From assembly GCA_015063125.1 (NCBI GenBank), contig SUTB01000005.1, forward strand, positions 1 to 64,000: a DNA stretch of 64,000 bases. The letters are read 5' to 3'. The notes beneath the pieces were generated by a model. That model was not told the origin of the DNA. It saw nothing but the letters and a program-made list of their open reading frames with translations, and did not search any database. The position numbers and the translations under genes are program-made. Origin of the DNA: Thermoplasmata archaeon (GTDB lineage Archaea; Thermoplasmatota; Thermoplasmata; Methanomassiliicoccales; Methanomethylophilaceae). Below, piece by piece: positions 1 to 8,076 of the stretch; the first letter of the stretch is position 1; the number at the start of each line of letters is the position of its first letter.

Positions 1-148
1 AGAATGAATGTCGCACTTTTTCAGTCCTTGCACTCACCCTCGAAGAGCTTGCCGCTCGTTTTTGTTGCTGGTCATTTCTCTATCTGTAATTTCCTGGATA
101 GCATCTGCTTTATCCGTTCATTCCGTTCTGCATATCAAGGAGGATGTC

Positions 149-445
149 ATGACACTCGTAAACGGAACCGGGGACCGCAAAGAAGCAATGGAGTTCATGG
201 CGAGGGCATACTGCACTCGTAAGCATGGCGCTAGCGGGATGTGCGATCAATGCGCAGCGCTGTTGGATTATGCCTTCGACCGTATCGACTCATGTCCGAA
301 CCACGAAACAGGGGTCAGGTGCAAGGGATGTCCGACCCGCTGTTACAACCGCGATATGGCCGGCATGATGGAGGATCTGCTGGATTCCGAGCTACCCAGA
401 TTGGTCCTGCATCCTATCATGCTCAAGAAATTCTGCAACTGGTGA
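149..445 (+). CDS. YgbA_NO-family (nitrous oxide-stimulated promoter) protein
   Basis: A 98-residue cysteine-rich protein. The start at 149 follows a strong Shine-Dalgarno site (AAGGAGG); a longer reading from position 8 adds 47 residues of low-complexity sequence and is unlikely. The conserved pattern of the YgbA_NO family is visible: an N-terminal ARAYC..KH segment, MCDQC, YAFDRIDSCP, CKGCPTRCY and a C-terminal HPIMLKKF. In enterobacteria ygbA is induced by nitrosative stress and the protein is linked to iron homeostasis; the four CxxC-like cysteine clusters suggest metal binding. No genes of nitric oxide metabolism are seen nearby. The family is mainly bacterial, so lateral acquisition is possible. 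Family assignment is from motif memory and fairly secure; function here is unknown. Confidence 0.75.
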   Translation: MTLVNGTGDRKEAMEFMARAYCTRKHGASGMCDQCAALLDYAFDRIDSCPNHETGVRCKGCPTRCYNRDMAGMMEDLLDSELPRLVLHPIMLKKFCNW

Positions 446-477
446 CAATCCGTCATCGTTTCGGAACGATGTAGGAG

Positions 478-550
478 TGGGCCTACCCGGATTTGAACCG
501 GGGTCAATGGCTCCCAAAGCCACAAGTATACCAAGCTAGCCCATAGGCCC
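478..550 (-). tRNA. tRNA-Pro (anticodon TGG)
   Basis: Read on the minus strand, the acceptor arms GGGCCTA and TAGGCCC pair perfectly, the T arm is CCCGG-TTCAAAT-CCGGG, and the anticodon arm GTGGC-TTTGGGA-GCCAT carries TGG at positions 34-36, which reads Pro CCA. The D stem is weak. The discriminator base is A and no CCA is encoded (the next bases are CTC), so the 3' end must be added by the CCA enzyme encoded about 1.1 kb away. No intron is seen. Confidence 0.93.
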
Positions 551-573
551 ACTGATTCCTCGGATTTATCGAC

Positions 574-591
574 GGTATATAAAACGTTTTG
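574..591 (-). promoter_or_regulatory. tRNA-Pro promoter (BRE/TATA)
   Basis: On the minus strand the sequence reads AAAACGTTTTATATACC, with the TATA core centred about 28 nt before the tRNA 5' end at 550. The same AAACGTT element precedes the TATA boxes of the initiator tRNA-Met and 5S rRNA genes in this window. Confidence 0.7.
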
Positions 592-598
592 ATAGAAT

Positions 599-1591
599 TC
601 ATTCCGTTCTTTTGTACCGTTGTTTGGTGGTGCGTGGACTGTCCGGATACTCCATCTCTATCAGTCCATGTTCCCTTGCTGGTTTGATGTAAGATCTGAG
701 GAAAGATGGGCGTGATTTGTAGGATTGGAGTTCCATGAGCTCTTTGACGCTGTAGTACTTACCAGATTCCATCTTTAGGATGAATTCCGTCAGATGTCTT
801 GGAGGCGCTTCCGTGGCTGTTCTGATCTCGGCCATCGAATCCTCAAGTGCATTCAGTATCATCCTCAGCATGAATTCTATGAATCTGTTGGAATTTCCTG
901 CTGAATTGCAGAAGTTGATCGAATCATAGTATTCCTGCTGGGCCTTCAGGATTCTGTTCTCTATGGGGATCCAATGGAAGATAGCCTTCCATTTCCCGAG
1001 CAGTGCGGTCTGCCAGAGTCTTGCCATCCTCCCGTTGCCGTCGGAGAACGGATGTATGAAGACCATCTCATAATGGAATACGCAAGATGCAATCAGGGGA
1101 TTGACTGTGGATGATGACTCATTCAGCCATGCGAATAGGTTCTCCATATGGGACGGTACGAATTCCGGGGGCGGGCACATGTACACGAGCCTGTCTCCGG
1201 CGAACACTCCCTCCGCACCAGAACGGAACCTCCCAGCTTCTTTCTCCAGATTCCTTACGATTATCCCATGGAGTTTGAGAAAATCATCCATACTGTATGG
1301 GTCGAAATCACCTAGAAGGGAATAGGCCTCGATAGCGTTCTTCACCTCCAATACCTCGTCTTTGGGGCCGATAACCTTGCGACCGTCGATTATATCCTCT
1401 ACTTGGCCGACGGAAAGGGAGTTGGCCTCGATAGCGCACGATGAATGGATGGACCTGATACGATTTTGCTTTCTCAGTTTCGGATGGGGGTCTAGAAGCT
1501 CATAATGCTCTATGCTGTTGACAAGTTCGCCTATGCGGAACACCATGTCCAACATAGTCTGTGAGATCGTGAAAGGAGGAGCTTCAGACAT
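599..1591 (-). CDS. Fic/DOC family protein (probable AMP transferase) with C-terminal winged helix
   Basis: A 330-residue protein with the catalytic Fic motif HPFSDGNGRMAR at residues 180-191. The histidine is the general base, and the glycine/asparagine loop binds the nucleotide phosphates, so it should AMPylate a protein hydroxyl side chain. An inhibitory-helix motif of the (S/T)xxxE(G/N) type is visible near residues 51-57 (SCAIEAN), as in class II Fic proteins, which self-inhibit until released. The C-terminal 60 residues resemble a winged helix. The start was set at the ATG at 1591, inside a run of 11-bp repeats; an in-frame start at 1633 would add 14 residues. The gene sits between tRNA-Pro and a partial copy of that tRNA, suggesting acquisition as an insertion. 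Target unknown. Confidence 0.88.
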   Translation of the reverse strand: MSEAPPFTISQTMLDMVFRIGELVNSIEHYELLDPHPKLRKQNRIRSIHSSCAIEANSLSVGQVEDIIDGRKVIGPKDEVLEVKNAIEAYSLLGDFDPYSMDDFLKLHGIIVRNLEKEAGRFRSGAEGVFAGDRLVYMCPPPEFVPSHMENLFAWLNESSSTVNPLIASCVFHYEMVFIHPFSDGNGRMARLWQTALLGKWKAIFHWIPIENRILKAQQEYYDSINFCNSAGNSNRFIEFMLRMILNALEDSMAEIRTATEAPPRHLTEFILKMESGKYYSVKELMELQSYKSRPSFLRSYIKPAREHGLIEMEYPDSPRTTKQRYKRTE

Positions 1592-1619
1592 ATATCTCAC
1601 ATATATCTTACATATATCT
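1587..1619 (-). repeat. Three tandem 11-bp repeats over the fic start codon
   Basis: Three consecutive copies of NACATATATCT (plus strand) occupy 1587-1597, 1598-1608 and 1609-1619, and a fourth separate copy lies at 1669-1679. On the coding strand each unit is AGATATATGTN and contains an ATG; because the unit is 11 bp the three ATGs lie in three different frames, and only the innermost (1591) is in frame with fic. They could be operator sites or a contingency repeat. Confidence 0.8.
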
Positions 1620-1648
1620 AAAATTATCGTCAATCTGCAACCAAAATG

Positions 1649-1671
1649 ACCAAGCCAGCATATAGGCCCAC
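1649..1671 (-). repeat. Partial copy of tRNA-Pro 5' half (possible attachment-site remnant)
   Basis: These 23 bp match 530-552, the acceptor and D-arm half of tRNA-Pro, at 20 of 23 positions and in the same orientation. The two copies bracket the fic gene and lie 1,119 bp apart. No integrase gene is present between them. Confidence 0.65.
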
Positions 1672-1699
1672 ATATATCTTTGCAAGCCGATGAAAACAG

Positions 1700-3037
1700 T
1701 CAGTTCTCCCACGGATACTTCGGATCGAGGAGCTCCGTTAGCAGACCGGTTTCTATCGATGACATGGTCTGGAAGTGGTCGTAGATGACCTTTGTCGAAG
1801 GATCGACGTTCCTTCCTATTCCGGATACCGCTATCTCCTTCTCCAGGAACTCTGTGGCCTTCCTTATTGGCCTAGGGGCGGTCACATACCAGTGCCCATC
1901 CTTCTCATAGGGTTCTCCGTACGGGTTCCCTTTCCAGAACTCCTTGAAGTCCTCGGAGGCCTTCTTCACCTTCGCCGGCGGGCCGATGTGCTCTAAGGTC
2001 TCCGGCAACAGGTCGGTCTCCAGCTCGAACACCACCGTCATGCGGAGATCATCCAATCTGTGAACCGCATTCATGACGTTGAATCCGAATTCGCCGAACT
2101 TCTTGATCAGGGCGTACTGCGTCCTCCAGAGCTGTGCCTGGAGGTTGTCCTCCACCACATCGGCGGGCCTATCGAACTGAACAGATGCGAGCCTGCTGCC
2201 GTGCTTGGAGCAGATCCATTCCAGCTCTTCGGGGGCCAGAGGCTCTCTCTTATTGGGGAAGAAGAACTTCTCGTCCGGATTTTCCAGGTATGCCTTGGCG
2301 GCGATTACGAATAGGTCGAAGGTGTCCTCGTGAACTGCTGATGCGGCGTTCCTGTTCCTGTCCACGGGATCGTAGACCACCAGTGCGGACTTGAAATGCG
2401 GACCCTCCTTCTCGATGACGATAGTCTCGCCCTTCTTCCATTGGGTGGCGGCTTCCAGTACCTTCCTGAACGAACCGTACTTCACGATGAGGATCTCGCA
2501 CATGTATCCTGAGAATCCCCTGGAGTCCTGCTCGGCCCCGTACGCGCCGATGCCCTTCATGAACTTCTTCAGCAGACGAACCTGATCCCTCTGATAATCG
2601 TCCAGATGGGAGTTGATGTACTCAGTGTGGAACGGGGTGCGGTCGACTGCGGTCTGTATGTGCTCCGTGGAAGCTAGATGGTAGCAGGGCACCATATCAA
2701 CTTCCACGCCCTCGAAGAATCCTGTTGTGTAGGGGTGCTCGGAGTACACCAATTCGCCGTTTATGATGTCCTTCCCGGCTTGGAGGCCGATTTCGGTCAT
2801 CTCCTCGCGGGGCATCTCCGGCGGGAAAAGCATGAAGAGGTCGAAATCCTGGTCCGTGAGGTAGCTTCCCTTGGCATAGGAGCCTGCCAGTCTCACGTCT
2901 ACGTCCAGTCTCTTCTCTCCGAAGTACGTTCTGACTTTATCGAGCAGACGCGAGGCTACACCGTCCAGGAAGTCCATCTCCTTTTGCGAGGGAACGATCT
3001 TCCCCAAAACCGACAGCTCGACTAGTTCCGCGTCCAT
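1700..3037 (-). CDS. cca: CCA-adding enzyme (archaeal class I tRNA nucleotidyltransferase)
   Basis: A 445-residue protein, the usual length for archaeal class I CCA enzymes. The nucleotidyltransferase signature is near the N terminus: GSYAKGSYL at residues 52-60 followed by the metal-binding pair D64 and D66 (DFDLF), with a third candidate carboxylate in VEVDMVPCY about 50 residues later. The rest matches the palm/tail regions of the archaeal enzyme. It builds or repairs the 3' CCA of tRNAs using CTP and ATP; the nearby tRNA-Pro lacks an encoded CCA. It stands alone, with about 100 bp to the upstream ABC permease gene. High confidence. Confidence 0.95.
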   Translation of the reverse strand: MDAELVELSVLGKIVPSQKEMDFLDGVASRLLDKVRTYFGEKRLDVDVRLAGSYAKGSYLTDQDFDLFMLFPPEMPREEMTEIGLQAGKDIINGELVYSEHPYTTGFFEGVEVDMVPCYHLASTEHIQTAVDRTPFHTEYINSHLDDYQRDQVRLLKKFMKGIGAYGAEQDSRGFSGYMCEILIVKYGSFRKVLEAATQWKKGETIVIEKEGPHFKSALVVYDPVDRNRNAASAVHEDTFDLFVIAAKAYLENPDEKFFFPNKREPLAPEELEWICSKHGSRLASVQFDRPADVVEDNLQAQLWRTQYALIKKFGEFGFNVMNAVHRLDDLRMTVVFELETDLLPETLEHIGPPAKVKKASEDFKEFWKGNPYGEPYEKDGHWYVTAPRPIRKATEFLEKEIAVSGIGRNVDPSTKVIYDHFQTMSSIETGLLTELLDPKYPWEN

Positions 3038-3108
3038 ATGGGTCGCCTGATCCGATAGGTATTGATGCTTGATACGTTAAAAATCTACGCTTGGTCGGTT
3101 CCCGAAGG

Positions 3109-3129
3109 AAGGGGTTTGGTAAGGGGTTT
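3109..3129 (-). repeat. G-rich dyad repeat, copy 1
   Basis: A 21-bp element made of two AAGGGGTTT units 12 bp apart (plus strand). It is repeated with one mismatch at 36156-36176. Both copies lie 10-30 bp beyond the stop codon of a minus-strand membrane-protein gene, so on the transcript they would read as pyrimidine-rich 3' trailers. Confidence 0.6.
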
Positions 3130-3138
3130 TCGAAAGGA

Positions 3139-4266
3139 TCAGAATTCCCTTCTGATGAATTTTATCCAGGCTATCAAGTATCCCGCGATTCCCCACACGA
3201 GGAGAACGAGGAACTCCTTCAGGAGGTCCGGCGGGTCCATCGGCTGGAGTGCAGTCATGCTGTTCATCATCTCCAGCACCATGATCATTCCGCTCAGATT
3301 GCCGTCCGCTCCCATTGTCAGGAACATGAACATCTGAAGGATCGAGGCCTGGGTGGACGCATCCTGGATCGCCAGGAAGCTGGGGTTGATATACTGGTGA
3401 TACTCCATGATGGCTGCGGAATCCCCACTTGTCAGTGCAGTCAGGACCGCTTGCTGTGTGGTCTCATCGGCCATGAAGTATTCTGCCGAGAATATGTTCC
3501 CTGACAGCCATGTTATTCCGTTGGTCATTCCATCGTCGGTGAATCCTTTGAGGATGGCAACTGCGCTGTCGACCACGTTGCCGATCTGGTCCAGTGTCTC
3601 GTTGTATCTGTCCACGTACTCGGGGATACAGGTGTAGATGGTCTCTCCGGCTTGGTCGATCATGTACCAACTCTCGCCATCGTTGGCCTCCACCATCGTG
3701 GACACGATGGGGAAGATGACCAGCATCAGCAGGATCGAGATGACGGTACAAACGCTGCTCTTTTTGAGGAAGGCACTGATGACGAACGCGACCCCGGATG
3801 TTGCGAAGGCATACATTACGGCGAAACCGAAGGAAGTCAGGAAGTTCAGGGACATTCCGTCGATCTTGAGGAAACCGACGGTGGCCACCAGGATGTAGTA
3901 GACTAGGATGATCAGAGCTTCGACGATCGTGCAGGCCAGGATCTTTCCGATGAGTATGGATGTGCGCCTGACCGGTCTGGTGAAGAGGATCAGTGCGGTC
4001 CTCTCCTCGAATTCGGACACCAATGCGATGGACGACAGGAGTGCGACTATGAGTACGATGACCATCGGGAAGGTGCTGAGATATGCTTCAGTCAGAGCCC
4101 CTATGCTGTCCAGATTGTCCCAGCTATCCATGACGAACTGCAGTCCGGTGATCAGCAGGAACACCACGAATACGATGACCAAGCTGATCAGGAACTTCCT
4201 TCCGCGGGCGCACTTGATGATCTCGTTCTTCGCGACGACTCCAATCTGAGAAATGTCGTTGGCCAT
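3139..4266 (-). CDS. ABC-2 type transporter, permease subunit
   Basis: A 375-residue membrane protein with about six hydrophobic segments: one near residues 25-45, then a group between about 63 and 190 and a last one near 353-371, separated by a large extracytoplasmic loop of about 150 residues. This is the layout of ABC-2 permeases such as NatB or CcmB-like exporters. A conserved cytoplasmic SEFEERTALILFTRPV segment follows the second helix and is typical of these permeases. It starts one base before the stop of the upstream ATPase gene region (the genes are 1 bp apart), so the two form one exporter. Substrate unknown. Confidence 0.85.
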   Translation of the reverse strand: MANDISQIGVVAKNEIIKCARGRKFLISLVIVFVVFLLITGLQFVMDSWDNLDSIGALTEAYLSTFPMVIVLIVALLSSIALVSEFEERTALILFTRPVRRTSILIGKILACTIVEALIILVYYILVATVGFLKIDGMSLNFLTSFGFAVMYAFATSGVAFVISAFLKKSSVCTVISILLMLVIFPIVSTMVEANDGESWYMIDQAGETIYTCIPEYVDRYNETLDQIGNVVDSAVAILKGFTDDGMTNGITWLSGNIFSAEYFMADETTQQAVLTALTSGDSAAIMEYHQYINPSFLAIQDASTQASILQMFMFLTMGADGNLSGMIMVLEMMNSMTALQPMDPPDLLKEFLVLLVWGIAGYLIAWIKFIRREF

Positions 4267-4267
4267 T

Positions 4268-5206
4268 TTACCTCGACTCCTTGATGAGGTCCAGATAGGT
4301 CTCCTCCAGCGCGTTCTCCTCGGTCAGTCCGTACACGTTCAGGTTCATCTCGCTGAGGTCCTTGTACAACCTGGATCTGAGCGACACTTCGGAACCGATG
4401 TTTATCATTATGTCGTTGCCCAGACGCTCCGCGGATATGACGTAGTCCAGCGAATCGATCTGTGCGATGTCCTCGTCAGAAGGTATGCCGTCGATCCTCG
4501 CTATGAGGCTCCTGGTCCCGCCGTTGGACTCGAATGCCGATATATCATCGTCCCTCAGCAGCGTGCCGTGGTTGATGAAAGCGATCCTGTCGCAGAGGTC
4601 CTGGACCTCCGGCAGTATGTGCGAGCTCATGACGATGGTCAGGTCCTTGGATTCGTTCCTGAGGTTCTTCAGGACCTCCCTGATCTCCGCCATTCCCCTG
4701 GGATCGAGTCCGGATGTGGGCTCGTCCAGGATGATTATCCTTGGATCGTTCAGCAGGGCCTGGCCCAGGGCGATCCTCTGCCTCATTCCCTTTGAGAATG
4801 TTCCGAGCCTCTTGTCCTGCCAGTCTGTCATCTTCACTTTCTCCAGGATCTCCTGCGTCTCTGCTGCGATCTGCTCCCTCCTCATCCCGATGAGCTCCCC
4901 CACGTACCTGAAGGTCTCCCTCGGTGTGAGGTAAGGGTAGAACTCAGGTGTCTCAATGACCGTACCCACGTCCGTCAGTGCCCCTTTGGGGTTCTTCGTG
5001 ACATCGATACCGTTGAGATAGGCCTCCCCGGATGTGGCGTTGATGAGATGGGTGAGGATCTTCAGCGTGGTGCTCTTACCTGCGCCGTTCGGCCCCAGGA
5101 GCCCGGTGAAGCTGTTCTTCTTGATCGTGAGGTTCAGGTCGTTCACGGCGGTGAACTTGCCGTACTCCTTCCTGAGGTCCACGATCTCTATGGGGTTCTC
5201 TCTCAT
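4268..5206 (-). CDS. ABC-2 type transporter, ATP-binding subunit
   Basis: A 312-residue ATPase. Walker A GPNGAGKST is at residues 38-46, the ABC signature is FSKGMRQRIALGQ, and Walker B is RIIILDEPTSGLD, followed by the H-loop HILPE. About 90 further residues at the C terminus are typical of CcmA/NatA-type exporter ATPases. The start at 5206 (MRENPIEIV) was chosen because the fold begins there; the open frame extends 28 residues further upstream without any recognisable domain. It powers the permease encoded immediately downstream, at the cytoplasmic face of the membrane. Confidence 0.92.
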   Translation of the reverse strand: MRENPIEIVDLRKEYGKFTAVNDLNLTIKKNSFTGLLGPNGAGKSTTLKILTHLINATSGEAYLNGIDVTKNPKGALTDVGTVIETPEFYPYLTPRETFRYVGELIGMRREQIAAETQEILEKVKMTDWQDKRLGTFSKGMRQRIALGQALLNDPRIIILDEPTSGLDPRGMAEIREVLKNLRNESKDLTIVMSSHILPEVQDLCDRIAFINHGTLLRDDDISAFESNGGTRSLIARIDGIPSDEDIAQIDSLDYVISAERLGNDIMINIGSEVSLRSRLYKDLSEMNLNVYGLTEENALEETYLDLIKESR

Positions 5207-5325
5207 GTCAATCACTCTCAAATGGTAGTAGCACAGCCGCTCTGTTATTAAAAATTGGTTAGAAAAGCACCGTGAAAAACGTCTTTTCATTGCGACTATC
5301 TGCCCTCCAAAACGCCTGTGCTCAG

Positions 5326-5338
5326 ATACTTTATTATG
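5326..5338 (+). promoter_or_regulatory. TATA box for gap-pgk
   Basis: ACTTTATTATG lies about 38-40 nt upstream of the gap start codon at 5371, in a position to give a short leader of roughly 10-15 nt. Confidence 0.55.
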
Positions 5339-5370
5339 GGCTAGGGCGATGCCCCGAACAGGTTATTATC

Positions 5371-6387
5371 ATGGCGAAGATCAGGGTCGGAGTCAACGGA
5401 TACGGTACCATCGGAAAGAGGGTGGCATCGGCAGTCGCATTGCAGGACGATATGGAATTGGTCGGTGTCACTAAGACACGTCCTTCCTTCGAGGCCAAGG
5501 CGGCCGTAGAGAAGGGATTCAACCTCTACGTTCCTGCTGACAGCGTGCAGGCGTTCAAGGATGCCGGCATCAAGGTCAAGGGAACTATCGATGATATGCT
5601 CAAGAGCGTCGACATCGTCGTGGACTGCACTCCCGGTAACGTCGGAGAGGAGTACAAGGCCAAGTATCAGGCCGCAGGCGTCAAGGCCATCTTCCAGGGT
5701 GGAGAGGACCACGCCCTCACAGGACTGTCCTTCAACTCGACCGCCAACTACTCCGAGTCATGGGGAGCCCAGCTGTCCCGTGTCGTATCGTGCAACACAA
5801 CCGGTCTCCTGAGGACCCTGAATCCGCTCGACAAGAAGCTCAAGATCAAGAACGCGTTCGTCACCATCGTCAGGCGTGCCGCCGATCCCGGCGACTCCAA
5901 GACCGGACCGGTCAACGCGCTGGAGCCTTCTGTCAAGCTCCCGACCCACCACGGACCCGATGTGCAGAGCATCATGCCCTGGCTGAACATCAACACAATG
6001 GCTGTCAAGGCATCCACGACCCTGATGCATATACAGACCGTCGTAGTCCAGCTCGAGCAGGAGACCACCACCGAGAACGTCCTGGAGATCTTCAGGAGTG
6101 CACCCCGTGTTAGGCTGGTCAAGAGCAAGGACGGAATCAAATCCACAGCGAACGTCATGGAACTGGCCAGGGAGCTCGGCCGCGACAGGTCCGACATGTA
6201 CGAGATCGTCGTTTGGGAGGACGGAGTTAAGGTAGTCGGCAACACACTGTACTACTATCAGGCCGTCCACCAGGAGTCCGATGTGATCCCGGAGAATATA
6301 GACTGCATCAGGTCCATGTGCAAGCTCGAGCAGGACGGAGCCGCATCCCAGGCCAAGACGAACAAGTCCATGGGAATCCCTCAGTGA
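5371..6387 (+). CDS. gap: Glyceraldehyde-3-phosphate dehydrogenase, archaeal type II
   Basis: A 338-residue enzyme, the usual size for archaeal phosphorylating GAPDH. The N-terminal Rossmann motif VGVNGYGTIGKR (residues 6-17) binds NAD(P), and the catalytic cysteine is C141 in the family motif SCNTTGL. It interconverts glyceraldehyde 3-phosphate and 1,3-bisphosphoglycerate; in a methanogen the main flow is gluconeogenic. The start at 5371 is set by the Rossmann strand; upstream in-frame sequence is not conserved. pgk follows 10 bp downstream with its own ribosome-binding site, so the two consecutive enzymes are co-transcribed. Confidence 0.96.
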   Translation: MAKIRVGVNGYGTIGKRVASAVALQDDMELVGVTKTRPSFEAKAAVEKGFNLYVPADSVQAFKDAGIKVKGTIDDMLKSVDIVVDCTPGNVGEEYKAKYQAAGVKAIFQGGEDHALTGLSFNSTANYSESWGAQLSRVVSCNTTGLLRTLNPLDKKLKIKNAFVTIVRRAADPGDSKTGPVNALEPSVKLPTHHGPDVQSIMPWLNINTMAVKASTTLMHIQTVVVQLEQETTTENVLEIFRSAPRVRLVKSKDGIKSTANVMELARELGRDRSDMYEIVVWEDGVKVVGNTLYYYQAVHQESDVIPENIDCIRSMCKLEQDGAASQAKTNKSMGIPQ

Positions 6388-6397
6388 AGGTCTGAAG

Positions 6398-7645
6398 ATG
6401 CAGAAGGACTTCAACACCCTCGAGGACTTCAACTACAGGGACAAGACGGTCCTCCTCAGGGTGGACATCAACTGTCCCCTCGACAAGCAGTCGCTCCAGA
6501 TAGTCAACGATTCAAGGATAAGGAGGGTAGTCCCCACCATCAGGGAGCTGATGGGAAAGAAGGCCAAGCTGGTCATCCTGGCGCATCAGAGCAGGAAGGA
6601 CAAGTGGGACTTCATCAACCTGGAGCAGCATGCAGAGCATCTCGCAAAGCACCTCAACGCTCCCGTCCAGTACGTCGACGATGTCCTGGGGGACAAGGCG
6701 ATGGAGGCCATCAAGAACCTCAAGCCCGGACAGGCGCTGCTCCTCGGGAACGTCAGGGCCATCGACAGCGAGACCGCCAAAGGCGATATGATGGCGCATT
6801 CCGAGGGAGAGATAGTCCAGAAGCTCGCCCCAGTTATCGATTACTACGTCTGCGACGCTTTCGGGGCATCCCACAGGTCGCAGTGCTCACTGGTCGGATT
6901 CTCCGCCAAGGTGCCCTCTGCATCCGGAAGGCTCATGGCCAAGGAGATGTCCGCCCTGAAGGCCATCTTCGAGAACCCCCGCAGGCCTTCCGTGTTCATA
7001 CTGGGAGGGGCAAAGTTCGGTGATGTCTCGATCATGATCGACCGCGTCCTGGGCAACAACACAGCCGACACCGTCATCCTCACAGGACTGGCAGGCAACG
7101 CTTTCCTGCTGGCCAGGGGAATCGACATCGGAGAGGCCAGCTCGCAGATCCTGTCTGAGGAGCTCACGGAGGAGAACCTCCAGGCAGCAAAGGATGTCAT
7201 GTTCAAGTACGGACAGAGGATCCTGCTCCCCGTCGATGTGGCGGTGGAGAGGGACGGCAAGCGCGTCTCCGTCAACATCGGAGACCTGCCCACAAAGGAG
7301 CCCGCATTGGATATCGGAGACGCATCCGCTGAGAAGTTCGCAAAGGTCATCCAGTCATCCAGGACCAGCTTCATGTCCGGTCCTGCAGGGATGATAGAGA
7401 AGCCCGATTTCGCCATAGGCACCAGGGTCCTCATGACCGCTATGGTCGACAGCGGAGGTCAGTCAGTGATTGGCGGAGGACACACCGGCGGAGCCGCTGA
7501 GAAGTTCGATCTCGCGGACAGGTTCTCCTACGTCAGCACCGGAGGCGGAGCGCTGGAGACCTTCCTTCTGGGAGAGCCGCTGCCAGTCATCGAGGCGCTG
7601 AAGTACTCCAAGAACAAGTTCGGTGCCGAAGCCCAAAAGCTTTAA
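6398..7645 (+). CDS. pgk: Phosphoglycerate kinase
   Basis: A 415-residue kinase. The N-domain signature LLRVDINCPLD, the substrate-binding region around SRIRRVVPTIREL, the domain-hinge LGGAKFGDVS and the C-terminal nucleotide loop GGGHTGGA followed by STGGGALETFL are all present. It transfers phosphate between 1,3-bisphosphoglycerate and ADP, or the reverse in gluconeogenesis. It lies 10 bp behind gap. Its last codons overlap the promoter of the next gene (see 7634-7646). Confidence 0.96.
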   Translation: MQKDFNTLEDFNYRDKTVLLRVDINCPLDKQSLQIVNDSRIRRVVPTIRELMGKKAKLVILAHQSRKDKWDFINLEQHAEHLAKHLNAPVQYVDDVLGDKAMEAIKNLKPGQALLLGNVRAIDSETAKGDMMAHSEGEIVQKLAPVIDYYVCDAFGASHRSQCSLVGFSAKVPSASGRLMAKEMSALKAIFENPRRPSVFILGGAKFGDVSIMIDRVLGNNTADTVILTGLAGNAFLLARGIDIGEASSQILSEELTEENLQAAKDVMFKYGQRILLPVDVAVERDGKRVSVNIGDLPTKEPALDIGDASAEKFAKVIQSSRTSFMSGPAGMIEKPDFAIGTRVLMTAMVDSGGQSVIGGGHTGGAAEKFDLADRFSYVSTGGGALETFLLGEPLPVIEALKYSKNKFGAEAQKL

Positions 7646-7646
7646 G
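7634..7646 (+). promoter_or_regulatory. TATA promoter inside the end of pgk
   Basis: AAAAGCTTTAAG sits about 27 nt before the ATG at 7671, so the downstream membrane-protein gene probably has its own near-leaderless transcript. Confidence 0.55.
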
Positions 7647-7670
7647 TGTAGAACTAAGGATGCGGTTGCG

Positions 7671-8048
7671 ATGGCTAAAAAGAAGAGGCGCATATTGGAA
7701 GAACCCGAGGAAGAGTACGAGTTCACGCCGACCGAGTTCAACGAGAGGGAGTTCATCCTCAAAGAGATCTACATCTCCAAGATATTCGCTGTCTCCATGG
7801 TTCTCGCAGTAGTCATCGGAATCATCGATGCGATCCTCATCAAGACCTGGCCGATGGAGAGCGGAGGATACTATCTCATGTCCATCCCCGCGACGATCCT
7901 GGCCTTCTTCGGAATCTTCTTGACCAAGAAGATCTCGTCGGTCCTCGGACTCCACCCGGAGCTCATAGAGGTCAAGTCGCTGGCGGGAACGTACCTCATG
8001 TACCTCGCCATGGCTCTTGGTATCTGCATCGTCGGAGTCCAGTTCTGA
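7671..8048 (+). CDS. Small membrane protein of unknown function
   Basis: A 125-residue protein that I do not recognise. The first 40 residues are charged (a KKKRR start followed by many Glu), then come three hydrophobic segments at roughly residues 42-62, 68-86 and 103-122, suggesting three membrane helices with a cytoplasmic N terminus. The start at 7671 is favoured by a TATA box about 27 nt upstream; an in-frame ATG at 7623 would lie within pgk. It converges with rdgB. Confidence 0.75.
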   Translation: MAKKKRRILEEPEEEYEFTPTEFNEREFILKEIYISKIFAVSMVLAVVIGIIDAILIKTWPMESGGYYLMSIPATILAFFGIFLTKKISSVLGLHPELIEVKSLAGTYLMYLAMALGICIVGVQF

Positions 8049-8076
8049 GACTCCGTTGATCAAACGATTTCAAAAA

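Noticed and set aside
8-148. 47-residue hydrophobic extension of the YgbA-like protein
   Set aside because: It is not conserved in the family, and a strong AAGGAGG site sits directly before the ATG at 149.
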